Origin: Haematospirillum jordaniae
GTDB taxonomy: Bacteria > Pseudomonadota > Alphaproteobacteria > Rhodospirillales > Rhodospirillaceae
NCBI RefSeq assembly: GCF_001611975.1
Contig: NZ_CP014525.1
Coordinates: forward strand, 1,108,001-1,172,000
Reading direction: 5' to 3'
Length of the DNA: 64,000 bases
The notes below the pieces were generated by a model that saw nothing but the letters and a program-made list of their open reading frames with translations, ran no database searches and was not told where the DNA came from. Within the stretch, counting starts at the first letter, position 1. Each line of letters opens with the position of its first letter. A program made the translations under genes and the position numbers. Positions 35,728 through 44,406 of the stretch are shown in pieces.

Positions 35728-38538
35728 ATGACCGCCGATTACAAGAATTCTGTTTTCCTGCCCCGCACGTCCTTTCCCATGCGGGCAGGTCTGCCTGCCC
35801 AGGAACCCGGACACCTGGAACGCTGGAACCAGATGGGGCTGTATGCCCGCCAGCGTGAACAGGCCCGCGGGCGTCCCCTGTTCGTTCTCCATGATGGCCC
35901 TCCGTATGCCAATGGTCACCTGCACATCGGGCATGCCCTGAACAAGATCCTGAAGGATGTGGTGGTCCGCTCGCGGCAGATGATGGGTTTTGACGTGGAC
36001 TATGTCCCGGGGTGGGACTGTCACGGCCTGCCGATCGAGTGGAAAATCGAAGAAGAGTACCGCGCCCGCGGCCAGAACAAGGACGATGTGCCGGTGGTGG
36101 AGTTCCGGCGTGAGTGTCGCGCCTTTGCCGAACGCTGGATCGATATCCAGCGCGAAGAATTCCGCCGTCTGGGCATCGGCGGGGACTGGGGCAGGCCCTA
36201 TACCACCATGGCCTATGCTGCCGAGGCCCGCATTGTGGCCGAGCTGGGCAAATTCCTGCTGGATGGCAGCCTGTACCGCGGTGCTCGTCCGGTGCTGTGG
36301 TCTGTCGTCGAGAAGACCGCTCTGGCCGAGGCCGAGGTCGAATACAAGGATCACACCTCCACCACCATCTGGGTCCGCTTCCCGGTGGTGTCGGCTCGTG
36401 TGCCGGCCTTGCAGGGGGCTGATATTGTCATCTGGACGACAACCCCCTGGACTATCCCCGGTAACCGGGCGCTGGCCTGCGGGGCAGATCTGGAATACGG
36501 CGTGTACCGTGTGACATCCGTTACGGATGGTGCTCTGGTATCAGTCGGGGACCGGCTGGTCCTGTCTACATCCTTGGCATCTTCGGTGATGGAAACCGGC
36601 CATTTTGAGGCTGTCTGCGAGGCCAACCTGGGCGGGGCTGACCTTGATGGTGTGCTGTGCGCCCATCCGCTGCGGGGGCAGGGGTATGACTTTGACGTAC
36701 CGGTGATGATTGGTGACTTTGTGACCGCCGATCAGGGAACCGGGATTGTGCACCAGGCTCCCGGCCATGGCGAAGACGATTTCTACCTGTGCCGGTCCAA
36801 GGGAATTCATCCGCCGGACATGGTTCTGGATGGCGGGACTTACGCCGATACCATTCCCCTGTTTGCGGGGCAGCATATCTACAAGATCGCGCCGGTGATG
36901 GTTGATGCCCTGACGGCTGCCGGCAAGCTGGTTGCGCATGGCAAGCTGGTGCATTCCTACCCCCATTCCTGGCGGTCCAAGGCACCGTTGATCTATCGCG
37001 CCACGTCGCAGTGGTTCATTTCCATGGACAAGACCGGCCTGCGTGAGAAGGCCTTGGCCGCCGTTGATGCTACCCGCTTCGTGCCGGCTATGGGGCGCAA
37101 CCGTCTGCGGTCAATGGTGGAACAGCGTCCGGACTGGTGCGTGTCCCGCCAGCGCAGCTGGGGCAGCCCGATCACGGTGTTTGTCAACCGCCATACCGGG
37201 GAGCCCCTGCGTGATCCGGCGGTGATGGACCGTATCGTTGCCGCCGTGGCCCAGCGTGGCGCCGATGCTTGGTTCGAGGACAACCCGCAGGATTTCCTGG
37301 GTGATGCCTATGACCTGAAAGACTATGAACAGGTACGTGACGTGTTGGATGTCTGGTTTGATTCCGGCTGCACGCATGCCTTTGTCCTGGAGGACCGGGA
37401 TGGAAGCGCGTGGCCGGCAGACCTGTACCTGGAAGGGTCGGACCAGCATCGCGGCTGGTTCCAGTCATCCCTGCTGCAAAGTTGCGGAACCCGTGGCCGG
37501 GCGCCCTACAAGGCGGTGCTGACGCATGGCTTTACCCTGGACGGGCAGGGCCGCAAGATGTCGAAATCGATCGGCAACACGGTGGCGCCGCAGGATGTGG
37601 TGAAGGAATACGGGGCCGATATCCTGCGTTTGTGGGTTGCGTCCACCGATTACATGAACGACCAGCGTCTGGGGTCGGAGATCCTCAAGCAGACGGCGGA
37701 AAGCTATCGCCGCCTGCGCAACACCCTGCGCTACATGCTGGGGGCGCTGGATGGTTTCTCTGCGGCCGAGGCTGTGGCCAATGAAGCCTCCATGCCCGAG
37801 CTGGAGCGCTGGGTTCTGCATCGCCTGACCGAGATGGACGCTATCGTTCGCCGCTGCTGCGACGATTATGAATTCCAGACCCTGTTTGCCGAGCTGACAG
37901 CGTTTTGCACCAACGATCTGTCCGCGTTCTATTTTGATATCCGCAAGGATCTTCTGTACTGCGGCCATCCGCAGGATCCGGAGCGTCGGGCTTGTCGTAC
38001 GGTGATTGACCGTTTGTTCAACACCTTGGTGCGCTGGATGGCGCCGGTCCTGTGCTTCACGGCCGAGGAAGCGTGGCTGTGCCGTCATCCGGGCGACGAC
38101 AGCTCGGTTCACCTGACCGGGTTTGAAGCGGTGCCGGAACACTGGCGCGATGATGACCTGGCCGCGCGTTGGGCTGCCGTGGCACGTGTTCGCCGTGTGG
38201 TTCTGGGTGCGCTGGAACAGGCCCGCAATGCCAAGGTCATCGGTGCGTCCCTGCAGGCCCATGCTGTGGTGTATGCACCGGCAGAGGTGCAAGATGGTAT
38301 CCGGGCCTATCCAATGCACGACATTTGCATCACTTCGGCCTTGACCCTGTCATCCGATCCGGTTCCCGATGCGGCCTATACGCTGCCCGAGGTTCCGGGC
38401 GTGGGTGTGGTCATTGAGACCGCCTCCGGGGAGAAGTGCCAGCGATGCTGGAAGGTTCTGCCCGATGTTGGTTCCCACCCTCGTGAGGGGGTGTGCCAGC
38501 GTTGCGACGATGTTCTAGCCCGGACGGAACCTGCCTGA
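35728..38538 (+). CDS. ileS: Isoleucyl-tRNA synthetase
   Basis: IleS charges tRNA-Ile. The class I signatures are HLHIGH (residue about 64) and KMSKS (about 610), with the editing domain between them (for example IVIWTTTPWTIPGNRALA). A C-terminal zinc finger is CQRCWKVLP...CQRCDDV. The start is the ATG at 35728; 12 open codons upstream are rejected. The 936-residue length is normal. The stop overlaps the lspA start. Confidence 0.97.
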   Translation: MTADYKNSVFLPRTSFPMRAGLPAQEPGHLERWNQMGLYARQREQARGRPLFVLHDGPPYANGHLHIGHALNKILKDVVVRSRQMMGFDVDYVPGWDCHGLPIEWKIEEEYRARGQNKDDVPVVEFRRECRAFAERWIDIQREEFRRLGIGGDWGRPYTTMAYAAEARIVAELGKFLLDGSLYRGARPVLWSVVEKTALAEAEVEYKDHTSTTIWVRFPVVSARVPALQGADIVIWTTTPWTIPGNRALACGADLEYGVYRVTSVTDGALVSVGDRLVLSTSLASSVMETGHFEAVCEANLGGADLDGVLCAHPLRGQGYDFDVPVMIGDFVTADQGTGIVHQAPGHGEDDFYLCRSKGIHPPDMVLDGGTYADTIPLFAGQHIYKIAPVMVDALTAAGKLVAHGKLVHSYPHSWRSKAPLIYRATSQWFISMDKTGLREKALAAVDATRFVPAMGRNRLRSMVEQRPDWCVSRQRSWGSPITVFVNRHTGEPLRDPAVMDRIVAAVAQRGADAWFEDNPQDFLGDAYDLKDYEQVRDVLDVWFDSGCTHAFVLEDRDGSAWPADLYLEGSDQHRGWFQSSLLQSCGTRGRAPYKAVLTHGFTLDGQGRKMSKSIGNTVAPQDVVKEYGADILRLWVASTDYMNDQRLGSEILKQTAESYRRLRNTLRYMLGALDGFSAAEAVANEASMPELERWVLHRLTEMDAIVRRCCDDYEFQTLFAELTAFCTNDLSAFYFDIRKDLLYCGHPQDPERRACRTVIDRLFNTLVRWMAPVLCFTAEEAWLCRHPGDDSSVHLTGFEAVPEHWRDDDLAARWAAVARVRRVVLGALEQARNAKVIGASLQAHAVVYAPAEVQDGIRAYPMHDICITSALTLSSDPVPDAAYTLPEVPGVGVVIETASGEKCQRCWKVLPDVGSHPREGVCQRCDDVLARTEPA

Positions 38539-39035
38539 TGCCTGAAACCCTGTCCCACGTACCTTTTATCCGGCCTGGTGCTTGGCGCTGGTTTGGGCTG
38601 GTTGCCTTGTGCCTTGTGCTGGATCAGGTCAGCAAGGCGTGGGTGGTGGCGTTCTCGGGCGGGCTTCCGATGTCGGTCGAGGTGCTGCCGTTCCTTAACC
38701 TTGTTATGGCCTGGAACCGTGGTGTCAGTTTCGGGCTTCTTGGCGACAGTGGCCTTGGGCCGTGGCCGCTTTTGGCCATGGCTGTTCTGCTGGCCGGGGT
38801 GTTGTGCGCATGGATGCTGCGGGCCTCCCATTGGCTTTTGGCTTGTGCATTGGCGCTGATGACCGGCGGTGCCCTTGGCAACGCGATTGATCGCGTGCGC
38901 TGGGGTGCTGTGGCTGATTTTTTGGACTTTCATGTTCTGGGCTGGCATTTTTGGGCGTTCAATCTTGCCGATACGTGGATTTCCGTCGGGGCGGCGCTGC
39001 TTGTTGCAGACAGCTTGTTTCGACGCGAAAGCTGA
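38538..39035 (+). CDS. lspA: Lipoprotein signal peptidase
   Basis: LspA cleaves signal peptides of diacylated prolipoproteins in the inner membrane. The 165-residue product has four membrane helices and the two catalytic aspartates, in GNAIDRVRWGAVADFLDFH and FNLADTWISVG. It overlaps ileS by one base. The next gene encodes a lipoprotein that it would process. Confidence 0.95.
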   Translation: MPETLSHVPFIRPGAWRWFGLVALCLVLDQVSKAWVVAFSGGLPMSVEVLPFLNLVMAWNRGVSFGLLGDSGLGPWPLLAMAVLLAGVLCAWMLRASHWLLACALALMTGGALGNAIDRVRWGAVADFLDFHVLGWHFWAFNLADTWISVGAALLVADSLFRRES

Positions 39036-39072
39036 CGTACAACCAGAAACGTAAAACCCGGAGGTTTAAGTG

Positions 39073-39630
39073 ATGTTGCGTCGGCTTTCCCTGTCCCTTT
39101 GTATTGTGGCTCTTGCCGGCGGCGGTTTGTCCGGTTGTGGTGGCGAGACCCGTCGGGCTCTTGGCCTTGATAAACGGTCGCCCGATGAGTTTGCCGTGGT
39201 ATCGCGCGCACCCCTGACCGTTCCACCTGATTTCAGGCTGCGTCCGCCCGAACAGGGTGCCCCCCGTCCCCAGGAACTTTCAACATCGGACCAGGCCCGT
39301 GATGCTGTCTTTGGCGGTCGCGTCCAAGCACGTCGGGTTGCCACGACCCGTGGGGAAGGCGCCTTGCTCAAGCTGGCAGGGGTGGACCAGTCTATTCCCG
39401 GCATTCGTTCGATTGTAGACCGCGAGACATCCGTCTTTGCGCGTGAGGAGAAGACTTTTACGGATCGTCTGGTTTTCTGGCGTGATCCGGAACCAACCGG
39501 CACCATGGTTGATGCTGCGGCTGAAGCAAAGCGGCTGCGTCAGAACCAGGCGCTGGGCAAGGCGGTGACCGAGGGGGACACCCCGAAGATTGAACGGCGC
39601 CAGCGTGCCCTGCTGGAGGGGCTTCTTTAG
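39073..39630 (+). CDS. DUF3035-type lipoprotein
   Basis: The product starts with a lipoprotein signal peptide ending in the lipobox LSGC (cysteine near residue 22), then a short soluble protein typical of the DUF3035 family: RSPDEFAVVSRAPLTVPPDF is the usual first block. It should be membrane-anchored in the periplasm. The function is unknown. The ATG at 39073 sits behind GGAGG; the GTG one codon earlier is possible. It directly follows lspA, as in related genomes. Confidence 0.85.
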   Translation: MLRRLSLSLCIVALAGGGLSGCGGETRRALGLDKRSPDEFAVVSRAPLTVPPDFRLRPPEQGAPRPQELSTSDQARDAVFGGRVQARRVATTRGEGALLKLAGVDQSIPGIRSIVDRETSVFAREEKTFTDRLVFWRDPEPTGTMVDAAAEAKRLRQNQALGKAVTEGDTPKIERRQRALLEGLL

Positions 39631-39667
39631 GGGCATCCGGTTCGGTGCCGTGGTGTGATTGTGTGTG

Positions 39668-39693
39668 CGGCGGCCGGTCTGTTCCGGTCGCCG
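39668..39693 (+). terminator. Hairpin after the DUF3035 gene
   Basis: CGGCGGCCGG pairs with CCGGTCGCCG (one G-T pair) over a 6-base loop, 37 bp after the stop. It lacks a clear T-run. The rest of the 208-bp gap holds nothing I can name. Confidence 0.45.
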
Positions 39694-39838
39694 TATTGCA
39701 TATGGCCTGACCGGAAATGGGAAAATCTGTGCATCTTGTGTTCCTGTGACATAGTTCTGCCGGAATGTGTTGTCTGATTCTATGTTCGCCAATCCGGTCG
39801 CACAGGGGCGGGGCGGCCAGAGTCAAGGAGTTGACCGT

Positions 39839-41248
39839 ATGGTCCTGAGCAAATTGTTTTTACAAGGCCTTGTTGTGGCGGCTGTCGCTGTTCTGGTTCT
39901 GCCAGCCGGAAGTGTTCAGGCACAAACAGCCCTGCAGACCCAGATCCAAGCATCCCGTATCGGGGTTGAGGCCCCGAAGGTCTATAACGCATCCACCTTT
40001 ACGCTGGACAATGGCTTGCAGGTGGTCGTGGTGGAAAATCACCGGATGCCGGTGGTGTCGCATATGGTGTGGTACAAGGTTGGTGCGGCCGATGAACCAC
40101 CGGGTCAGTCCGGTTTGGCCCATCTTCTTGAACATATGATGTTCAAGGGCACTGATACTCTGAAGCCCGGCGAGTTTTCAGCGCTTGTTGCCCGCAATGG
40201 CGGCCGGGAAAATGCTTTTACCAGCTCTGACTATACGGCTTACTTCCAGAACATTGCGGTTGATCGCCTGCCTTTGGTGATGAAGCTGGAAGCGGACCGC
40301 ATGCGTAATCTGGCCTTTGATGAAAAGGAATTCCTGACCGAACGGGATGTCGTAATCCAGGAACGCCTGATGCGTACAGAGAACGAGCCTGACGCCCAGC
40401 TGTATGAACGGGCATCTATGGCCCTGTGGGTCAATCACCCCTACCGCAATCCGATTGTTGGATGGATGGATGAGCTGTCGGCGCTGACGCGTCAGAATGC
40501 GCTGGACTTTTACAAGAAATGGTACGCGCCGGATAATGCGGTCCTTGTCATCAGTGGTGATGTGACCGTAGACCAGGTGCGCAATCTGGCCGAGACCTAT
40601 TACGGGCCTCTGTCCCGTGGGCCGGGCGTGCAGCGCCTGCGCAACCGTCAACCGCCTCCCGATGCTGTTGTGCGGGTTGATATGGCTCATCCCAATGTGA
40701 TCCAGCTGCGCTGGGGACGTCGGTACAGGGTGCCAAGCATCAATACAGCCCCGGCGCGCCAGGACACACTGGCCCTTTCGGTCCTGTCGGATATTCTGGG
40801 TGGCGGCCAGCTTGGCCGGCTGTACCGGGATCTGGTGATCAAACGCAAATTGGCTGTTGATGCCGGTGCATCCTACAGCCCGCTGGCCGTGGATGATGGT
40901 GTGTTTGATATTTATGCCATGCCCCGCCCGGGTGTGTCCGTGGCCGAGCTGGAAAAGGCGGTTGATGAGGTCGTCCAAGGGCTGCTGCGTGATGGCCTGA
41001 CCGTGGCCGAGGTTGAAGATGTCAAGGCCCGCATGCAGGCCGGAGCTATCTATGCCCGTGACAGCCTGCAGGGACCCGCTTATCGCATTGGTATGGCCTT
41101 GAGTGTCGGTGACACTCTGGAATCTGTGGAAACATGGCCACAGCAAATCGCCGGGGTTGGTCGTGATGACGTGATGAAGGCTGCGCACACCTGGCTGCGT
41201 GACCAGGCTGCTGTAACGGCTGTCCTGAAGCCCGGAGGCAAGTCATGA
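39839..41248 (+). CDS. M16-family zinc peptidase, catalytic member
   Basis: A secreted or periplasmic pitrilysin-type peptidase. The 469-residue product has a signal peptide (about 1-28, ending SVQA) and the inverted zinc motif HLLEH in SGLAHLLEHMMFKG, with the downstream glutamate expected in the ENAFTSSDYTAYF to EADRMRNLAF region. The start is the ATG at 39839 behind AAGGAG. It is followed, with a 4-base overlap, by an M16 protein lacking the zinc motif, the usual active/inactive pair. Confidence 0.93.
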   Translation: MVLSKLFLQGLVVAAVAVLVLPAGSVQAQTALQTQIQASRIGVEAPKVYNASTFTLDNGLQVVVVENHRMPVVSHMVWYKVGAADEPPGQSGLAHLLEHMMFKGTDTLKPGEFSALVARNGGRENAFTSSDYTAYFQNIAVDRLPLVMKLEADRMRNLAFDEKEFLTERDVVIQERLMRTENEPDAQLYERASMALWVNHPYRNPIVGWMDELSALTRQNALDFYKKWYAPDNAVLVISGDVTVDQVRNLAETYYGPLSRGPGVQRLRNRQPPPDAVVRVDMAHPNVIQLRWGRRYRVPSINTAPARQDTLALSVLSDILGGGQLGRLYRDLVIKRKLAVDAGASYSPLAVDDGVFDIYAMPRPGVSVAELEKAVDEVVQGLLRDGLTVAEVEDVKARMQAGAIYARDSLQGPAYRIGMALSVGDTLESVETWPQQIAGVGRDDVMKAAHTWLRDQAAVTAVLKPGGKS

Positions 41249-42624
41249 GTGGTTATGCCGGTGTTTTGCACAAGGGAGCTTTTGTGATGGGAATTGTCCG
41301 TTCGCACGGTCTTGCCGGTCTGTTTCTTCTTTTCCTGCTGGCTGTAGCCGTTCCGGCACGGGCCTTTACCGTGCAGCCGGTGGTCAGCCCCGGCGGGATT
41401 TCTGCGTGGCTGGTCGAGGATCATACCCTGCCTGTTGTCTCTGTGGCCTTCGGGTTTGCAGGTGGTGCAGCAACCGATCCGGTCGGTAAGGAAGGCCGCG
41501 CCTACATGACCGCCGCCATGCTGGGAGAGGGAGCTGGCAAGCTTGACAGCCAAGCCTTCCGCAGGGTGCTGGAGACCCAGGCTATCAATCTGGGCTATGG
41601 CAGCAGTATGGACGCAACAACTGGCTTTATGCTGACCACAACGGGAACGCTGGACGAGGCCTTTGACCTGTTGCGCCTGACACTTACCGCGCCGCGTTTT
41701 GACAAGTCGGCACTGGAGCGCCTGCGCCAAGAATATACTGTATCCCTGTCCATGAAGCTGGAAGATCCTAGTGAGGTTGCCGGACGGACCATGACGGGCC
41801 TGCTGTTCGGTGATCATCCCTATGTCCGTCCTTTGGAAGGGACGCCAGAATCCATCCGTTCCATGCGGGTGAAGGATTTGCGGGCTCATATGAAAAGCAG
41901 CATGACCCGCGACCGTTTGAAAATTGGCGTAGTCGGGGACCTGACGCCGTCGCAGCTGGGGGCCTTGCTGGACCAGACCTTTGGATCTTTGCCGGCAACC
42001 GGAACGGCGCCAGTCATTCCCCCTGTTGTTCCGGCCCTGGATGGACGTGTTACGGTGGTGGACATGGATGTGCCCCAGTCTGTGGTCCTGTTTAACGATC
42101 AGGGTATTGATCCCCGCGATCCGGATGTCTATGCCGCCATGGTGATGGATTATGTTCTGGGAGCAGGGTCCTTTGCGTCCCGCCTGATGAATGAAGTCCG
42201 TGAGAAGCGCGGCTTGGTATACGGGATCAGCACGTCCTTGCGGGGGTTGGACAAGGCGTCTTTCCTGTCCGGGCATTTTGCCACATCGGGGGACAAGGTT
42301 GCCGAGGCGATGGACCTTGTGCGTGCGGAGTGGCGCAAGATGGCCGAGGACGGCGTGACCGAGGACGAGCTGGATGCCGCCAAGGCCAACCTGACCGGCT
42401 CTTGGCCGCTGGGGATGACATCAACCGGCAACATTGCGAACCGCCTGTATGACTGGCAGGCCTATGACCGATCGCCGGATTACTTCAATGTGCGAAATGC
42501 CAGCCTACAGGCTGTGACCAGGGAGGATGTCAAGCGCGTTGCCCGCCGGATGCTGGATGAAAAGCGTCTGACGTTTGTGATTGCCGGGCGTCCACAAGGG
42601 GTGGAGTCAACCCCCGCGCCCTGA
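41245..42624 (+). CDS. M16-family peptidase homologue, non-catalytic partner
   Basis: The 459-residue product has a signal peptide (hydrophobic about 22-40, ending ARA). Where the catalytic subunit has HLLEH, it has GRAYMTAAMLGEGAG, so zinc binding is lost. The C-terminal half keeps the family block REKRGLVYGISTSL, which contributes substrate-binding Arg and Tyr in partner subunits. It probably forms a heterodimer with the preceding gene product. The start overlaps the upstream stop (ATGA); the ATG at 41287 is an alternative. Confidence 0.92.
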   Translation: MSGYAGVLHKGAFVMGIVRSHGLAGLFLLFLLAVAVPARAFTVQPVVSPGGISAWLVEDHTLPVVSVAFGFAGGAATDPVGKEGRAYMTAAMLGEGAGKLDSQAFRRVLETQAINLGYGSSMDATTGFMLTTTGTLDEAFDLLRLTLTAPRFDKSALERLRQEYTVSLSMKLEDPSEVAGRTMTGLLFGDHPYVRPLEGTPESIRSMRVKDLRAHMKSSMTRDRLKIGVVGDLTPSQLGALLDQTFGSLPATGTAPVIPPVVPALDGRVTVVDMDVPQSVVLFNDQGIDPRDPDVYAAMVMDYVLGAGSFASRLMNEVREKRGLVYGISTSLRGLDKASFLSGHFATSGDKVAEAMDLVRAEWRKMAEDGVTEDELDAAKANLTGSWPLGMTSTGNIANRLYDWQAYDRSPDYFNVRNASLQAVTREDVKRVARRMLDEKRLTFVIAGRPQGVESTPAP

Positions 42625-42637
42625 TGTGTTTCCGGAG

Positions 42638-42674
42638 CCGGACCTGCAGAAACAGCAGGTCCGGTTTCTGTTTT
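42638..42674 (+). terminator. Rho-independent terminator after the M16 pair
   Basis: CCGGACCTGC and GCAGGTCCGG form a perfect 10-bp stem over 7 bases, followed by TTTCTGTTTT. It begins 13 bp after the stop. Confidence 0.9.
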
Positions 42675-42759
42675 GCGCCGGTGCGGCAGACAAGACAGGG
42701 CGGTTATTCCGGCGTATTATGCGCCCGCCGTTCTGTTGTCCTGTTCTTCCGGAGCTGTC

Positions 42760-44406
42760 ATGTCCGTCCTTCTCCAGACCGTTTCCCGCGATGCCCTTGG
42801 GGCGCATGCTGCATCATGGGCCGACCTGCACCTGCGGTCGCTGTTCGAGACAGATCCGGACCGGGCTGCCCGCTACAGCCTAGAACTGGACGGTCTGTTT
42901 CTTGACTATTCACGGAATTACATCACCGACCAGACCCTGGCGCTTTTGTTCGACCTGGCGCGCGAACGCCGGCTGGAGCCCGTGCGTGACCAGATGTTTG
43001 ACGGGGTTGCCATCAACCGGACCGAAAACCGCCCGGTCCTGCACACCGCCCTGCGCAACCGGGCATCGGTTCCGGTTTTGGTGGAGGGTCAGGATGTGAT
43101 GCCCGATGTCAACCGGGTCCTGGCCCGGATGAAGACGTTTGTGGGGGCCGTGCGTGACGGGATCTGGCGCGGGGCGACCGGTCTGCCGGTTGAAACCGTT
43201 GTCAACATCGGCATCGGTGGGTCCGATCTTGGCCCCCGGATGGTCACACGTGCCCTGTCCCCGTGGCAGCGCGATGACCTGAGTGTGCATTTTGTATCTA
43301 ATATCGATGCAACCGACCTGATGGGGGTGCTGAAGGACTGCCGGCCGGAAACAACCCTGTTTGTGGTGGCCTCCAAAACCTTCACGACGGAGGAAACGCT
43401 GACCAATGCCCACACCGCGCGGGCCTGGCTGGTATCCGTTCTGGGGGAAGCCGCAGTGGACCGCCACTTTGTGGCTGTATCCACCAACACAGAGGCTGTG
43501 CGTGCCTTTGGCATCAACCCGGCCAACATGTTCGGGTTCTGGGATTGGGTTGGTGGGCGTTACTCTCTGTGGTCCGCCATTGGCCTGCCGGTGGCCCTTG
43601 CCGTTGGGTTTGACCGTTTCGAGCAGCTGCTGGACGGGGCAGCGGCCATGGATACCCACTTCCGGACCGCGCCGCTGGAACGGAACATGCCGGTGATCCT
43701 GGGCCTTCTGGGGGTGTGGTATACGTCGTGGTTCGGGGCCCCGGCACACGCGGTGCTGCCCTATGACCAGTACCTTGAGCACCTGCCGTCGTACCTGCAG
43801 CAGCTGGACATGGAATCCAACGGCAAGACCGTTACGCTGGAGGGTATGCCGGTCGGCGGGCACACCGGCCCCATTGTGTTCGGGCAGGCCGGAACCAACG
43901 GCCAGCACAGCTTCTATCAGTTGCTGCACCAGGGCAGCTGGCTGATTCCGTGCGACTTTATTGCGGCGGCCACATCGCACAATGCGGTTGGCGATCATCA
44001 CCTCAGGCTGTTGAGCAACTTCTTCGCCCAGCCCGAGGCCTTGATGCGGGGCAAGACGGAAGAGGAGGTGCGCACCGAACTGAGGGACAGCGGCCTGTCG
44101 GCCTCCGTCGTGGACAGTCTGGCGCCGCACCGCGTGTTTTCCGGTAACCGGCCCAGTAACTCGATCCTGCTGCGCAGCCTCGATCCCCGTACCTTGGGGA
44201 TGCTGATCGCCCTTTATGAGCACAAGGTGTTTGTCCAAGGGGTGATGTGGCAGGTCAACAGCTTTGACCAGTGGGGGGTGGAGCTTGGCAAGCAGCTGGC
44301 CCGCGCCATTATGCCGGAGCTGGTGGGGCAGGAGCGTGTGGACAGCCACGATGCATCCACCAACGCCCTGATCAACCGCTACAAGGCTTGGCGCGTCCCG
44401 TCATGA
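42760..44406 (+). CDS. pgi: Glucose-6-phosphate isomerase
   Basis: Pgi interconverts glucose-6-phosphate and fructose-6-phosphate. Both family signatures are present: FWDWVGGRYSLWSAIGLPVA and the later FDQWGVELGKQLA. The 548-residue length from the ATG at 42760 equals the usual enterobacterial form. The stop overlaps the mutL start (ATGA). Confidence 0.96.
   Translation: MSVLLQTVSRDALGAHAASWADLHLRSLFETDPDRAARYSLELDGLFLDYSRNYITDQTLALLFDLARERRLEPVRDQMFDGVAINRTENRPVLHTALRNRASVPVLVEGQDVMPDVNRVLARMKTFVGAVRDGIWRGATGLPVETVVNIGIGGSDLGPRMVTRALSPWQRDDLSVHFVSNIDATDLMGVLKDCRPETTLFVVASKTFTTEETLTNAHTARAWLVSVLGEAAVDRHFVAVSTNTEAVRAFGINPANMFGFWDWVGGRYSLWSAIGLPVALAVGFDRFEQLLDGAAAMDTHFRTAPLERNMPVILGLLGVWYTSWFGAPAHAVLPYDQYLEHLPSYLQQLDMESNGKTVTLEGMPVGGHTGPIVFGQAGTNGQHSFYQLLHQGSWLIPCDFIAAATSHNAVGDHHLRLLSNFFAQPEALMRGKTEEEVRTELRDSGLSASVVDSLAPHRVFSGNRPSNSILLRSLDPRTLGMLIALYEHKVFVQGVMWQVNSFDQWGVELGKQLARAIMPELVGQERVDSHDASTNALINRYKAWRVPS

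Noticed and set aside
44271..44402. Upstream extension of mutL into pgi.
   Set aside because: The extension is the pgi coding sequence in another frame; MutL starts with its usual IRLLPSVLVNRIAAGEVVER at 44403.
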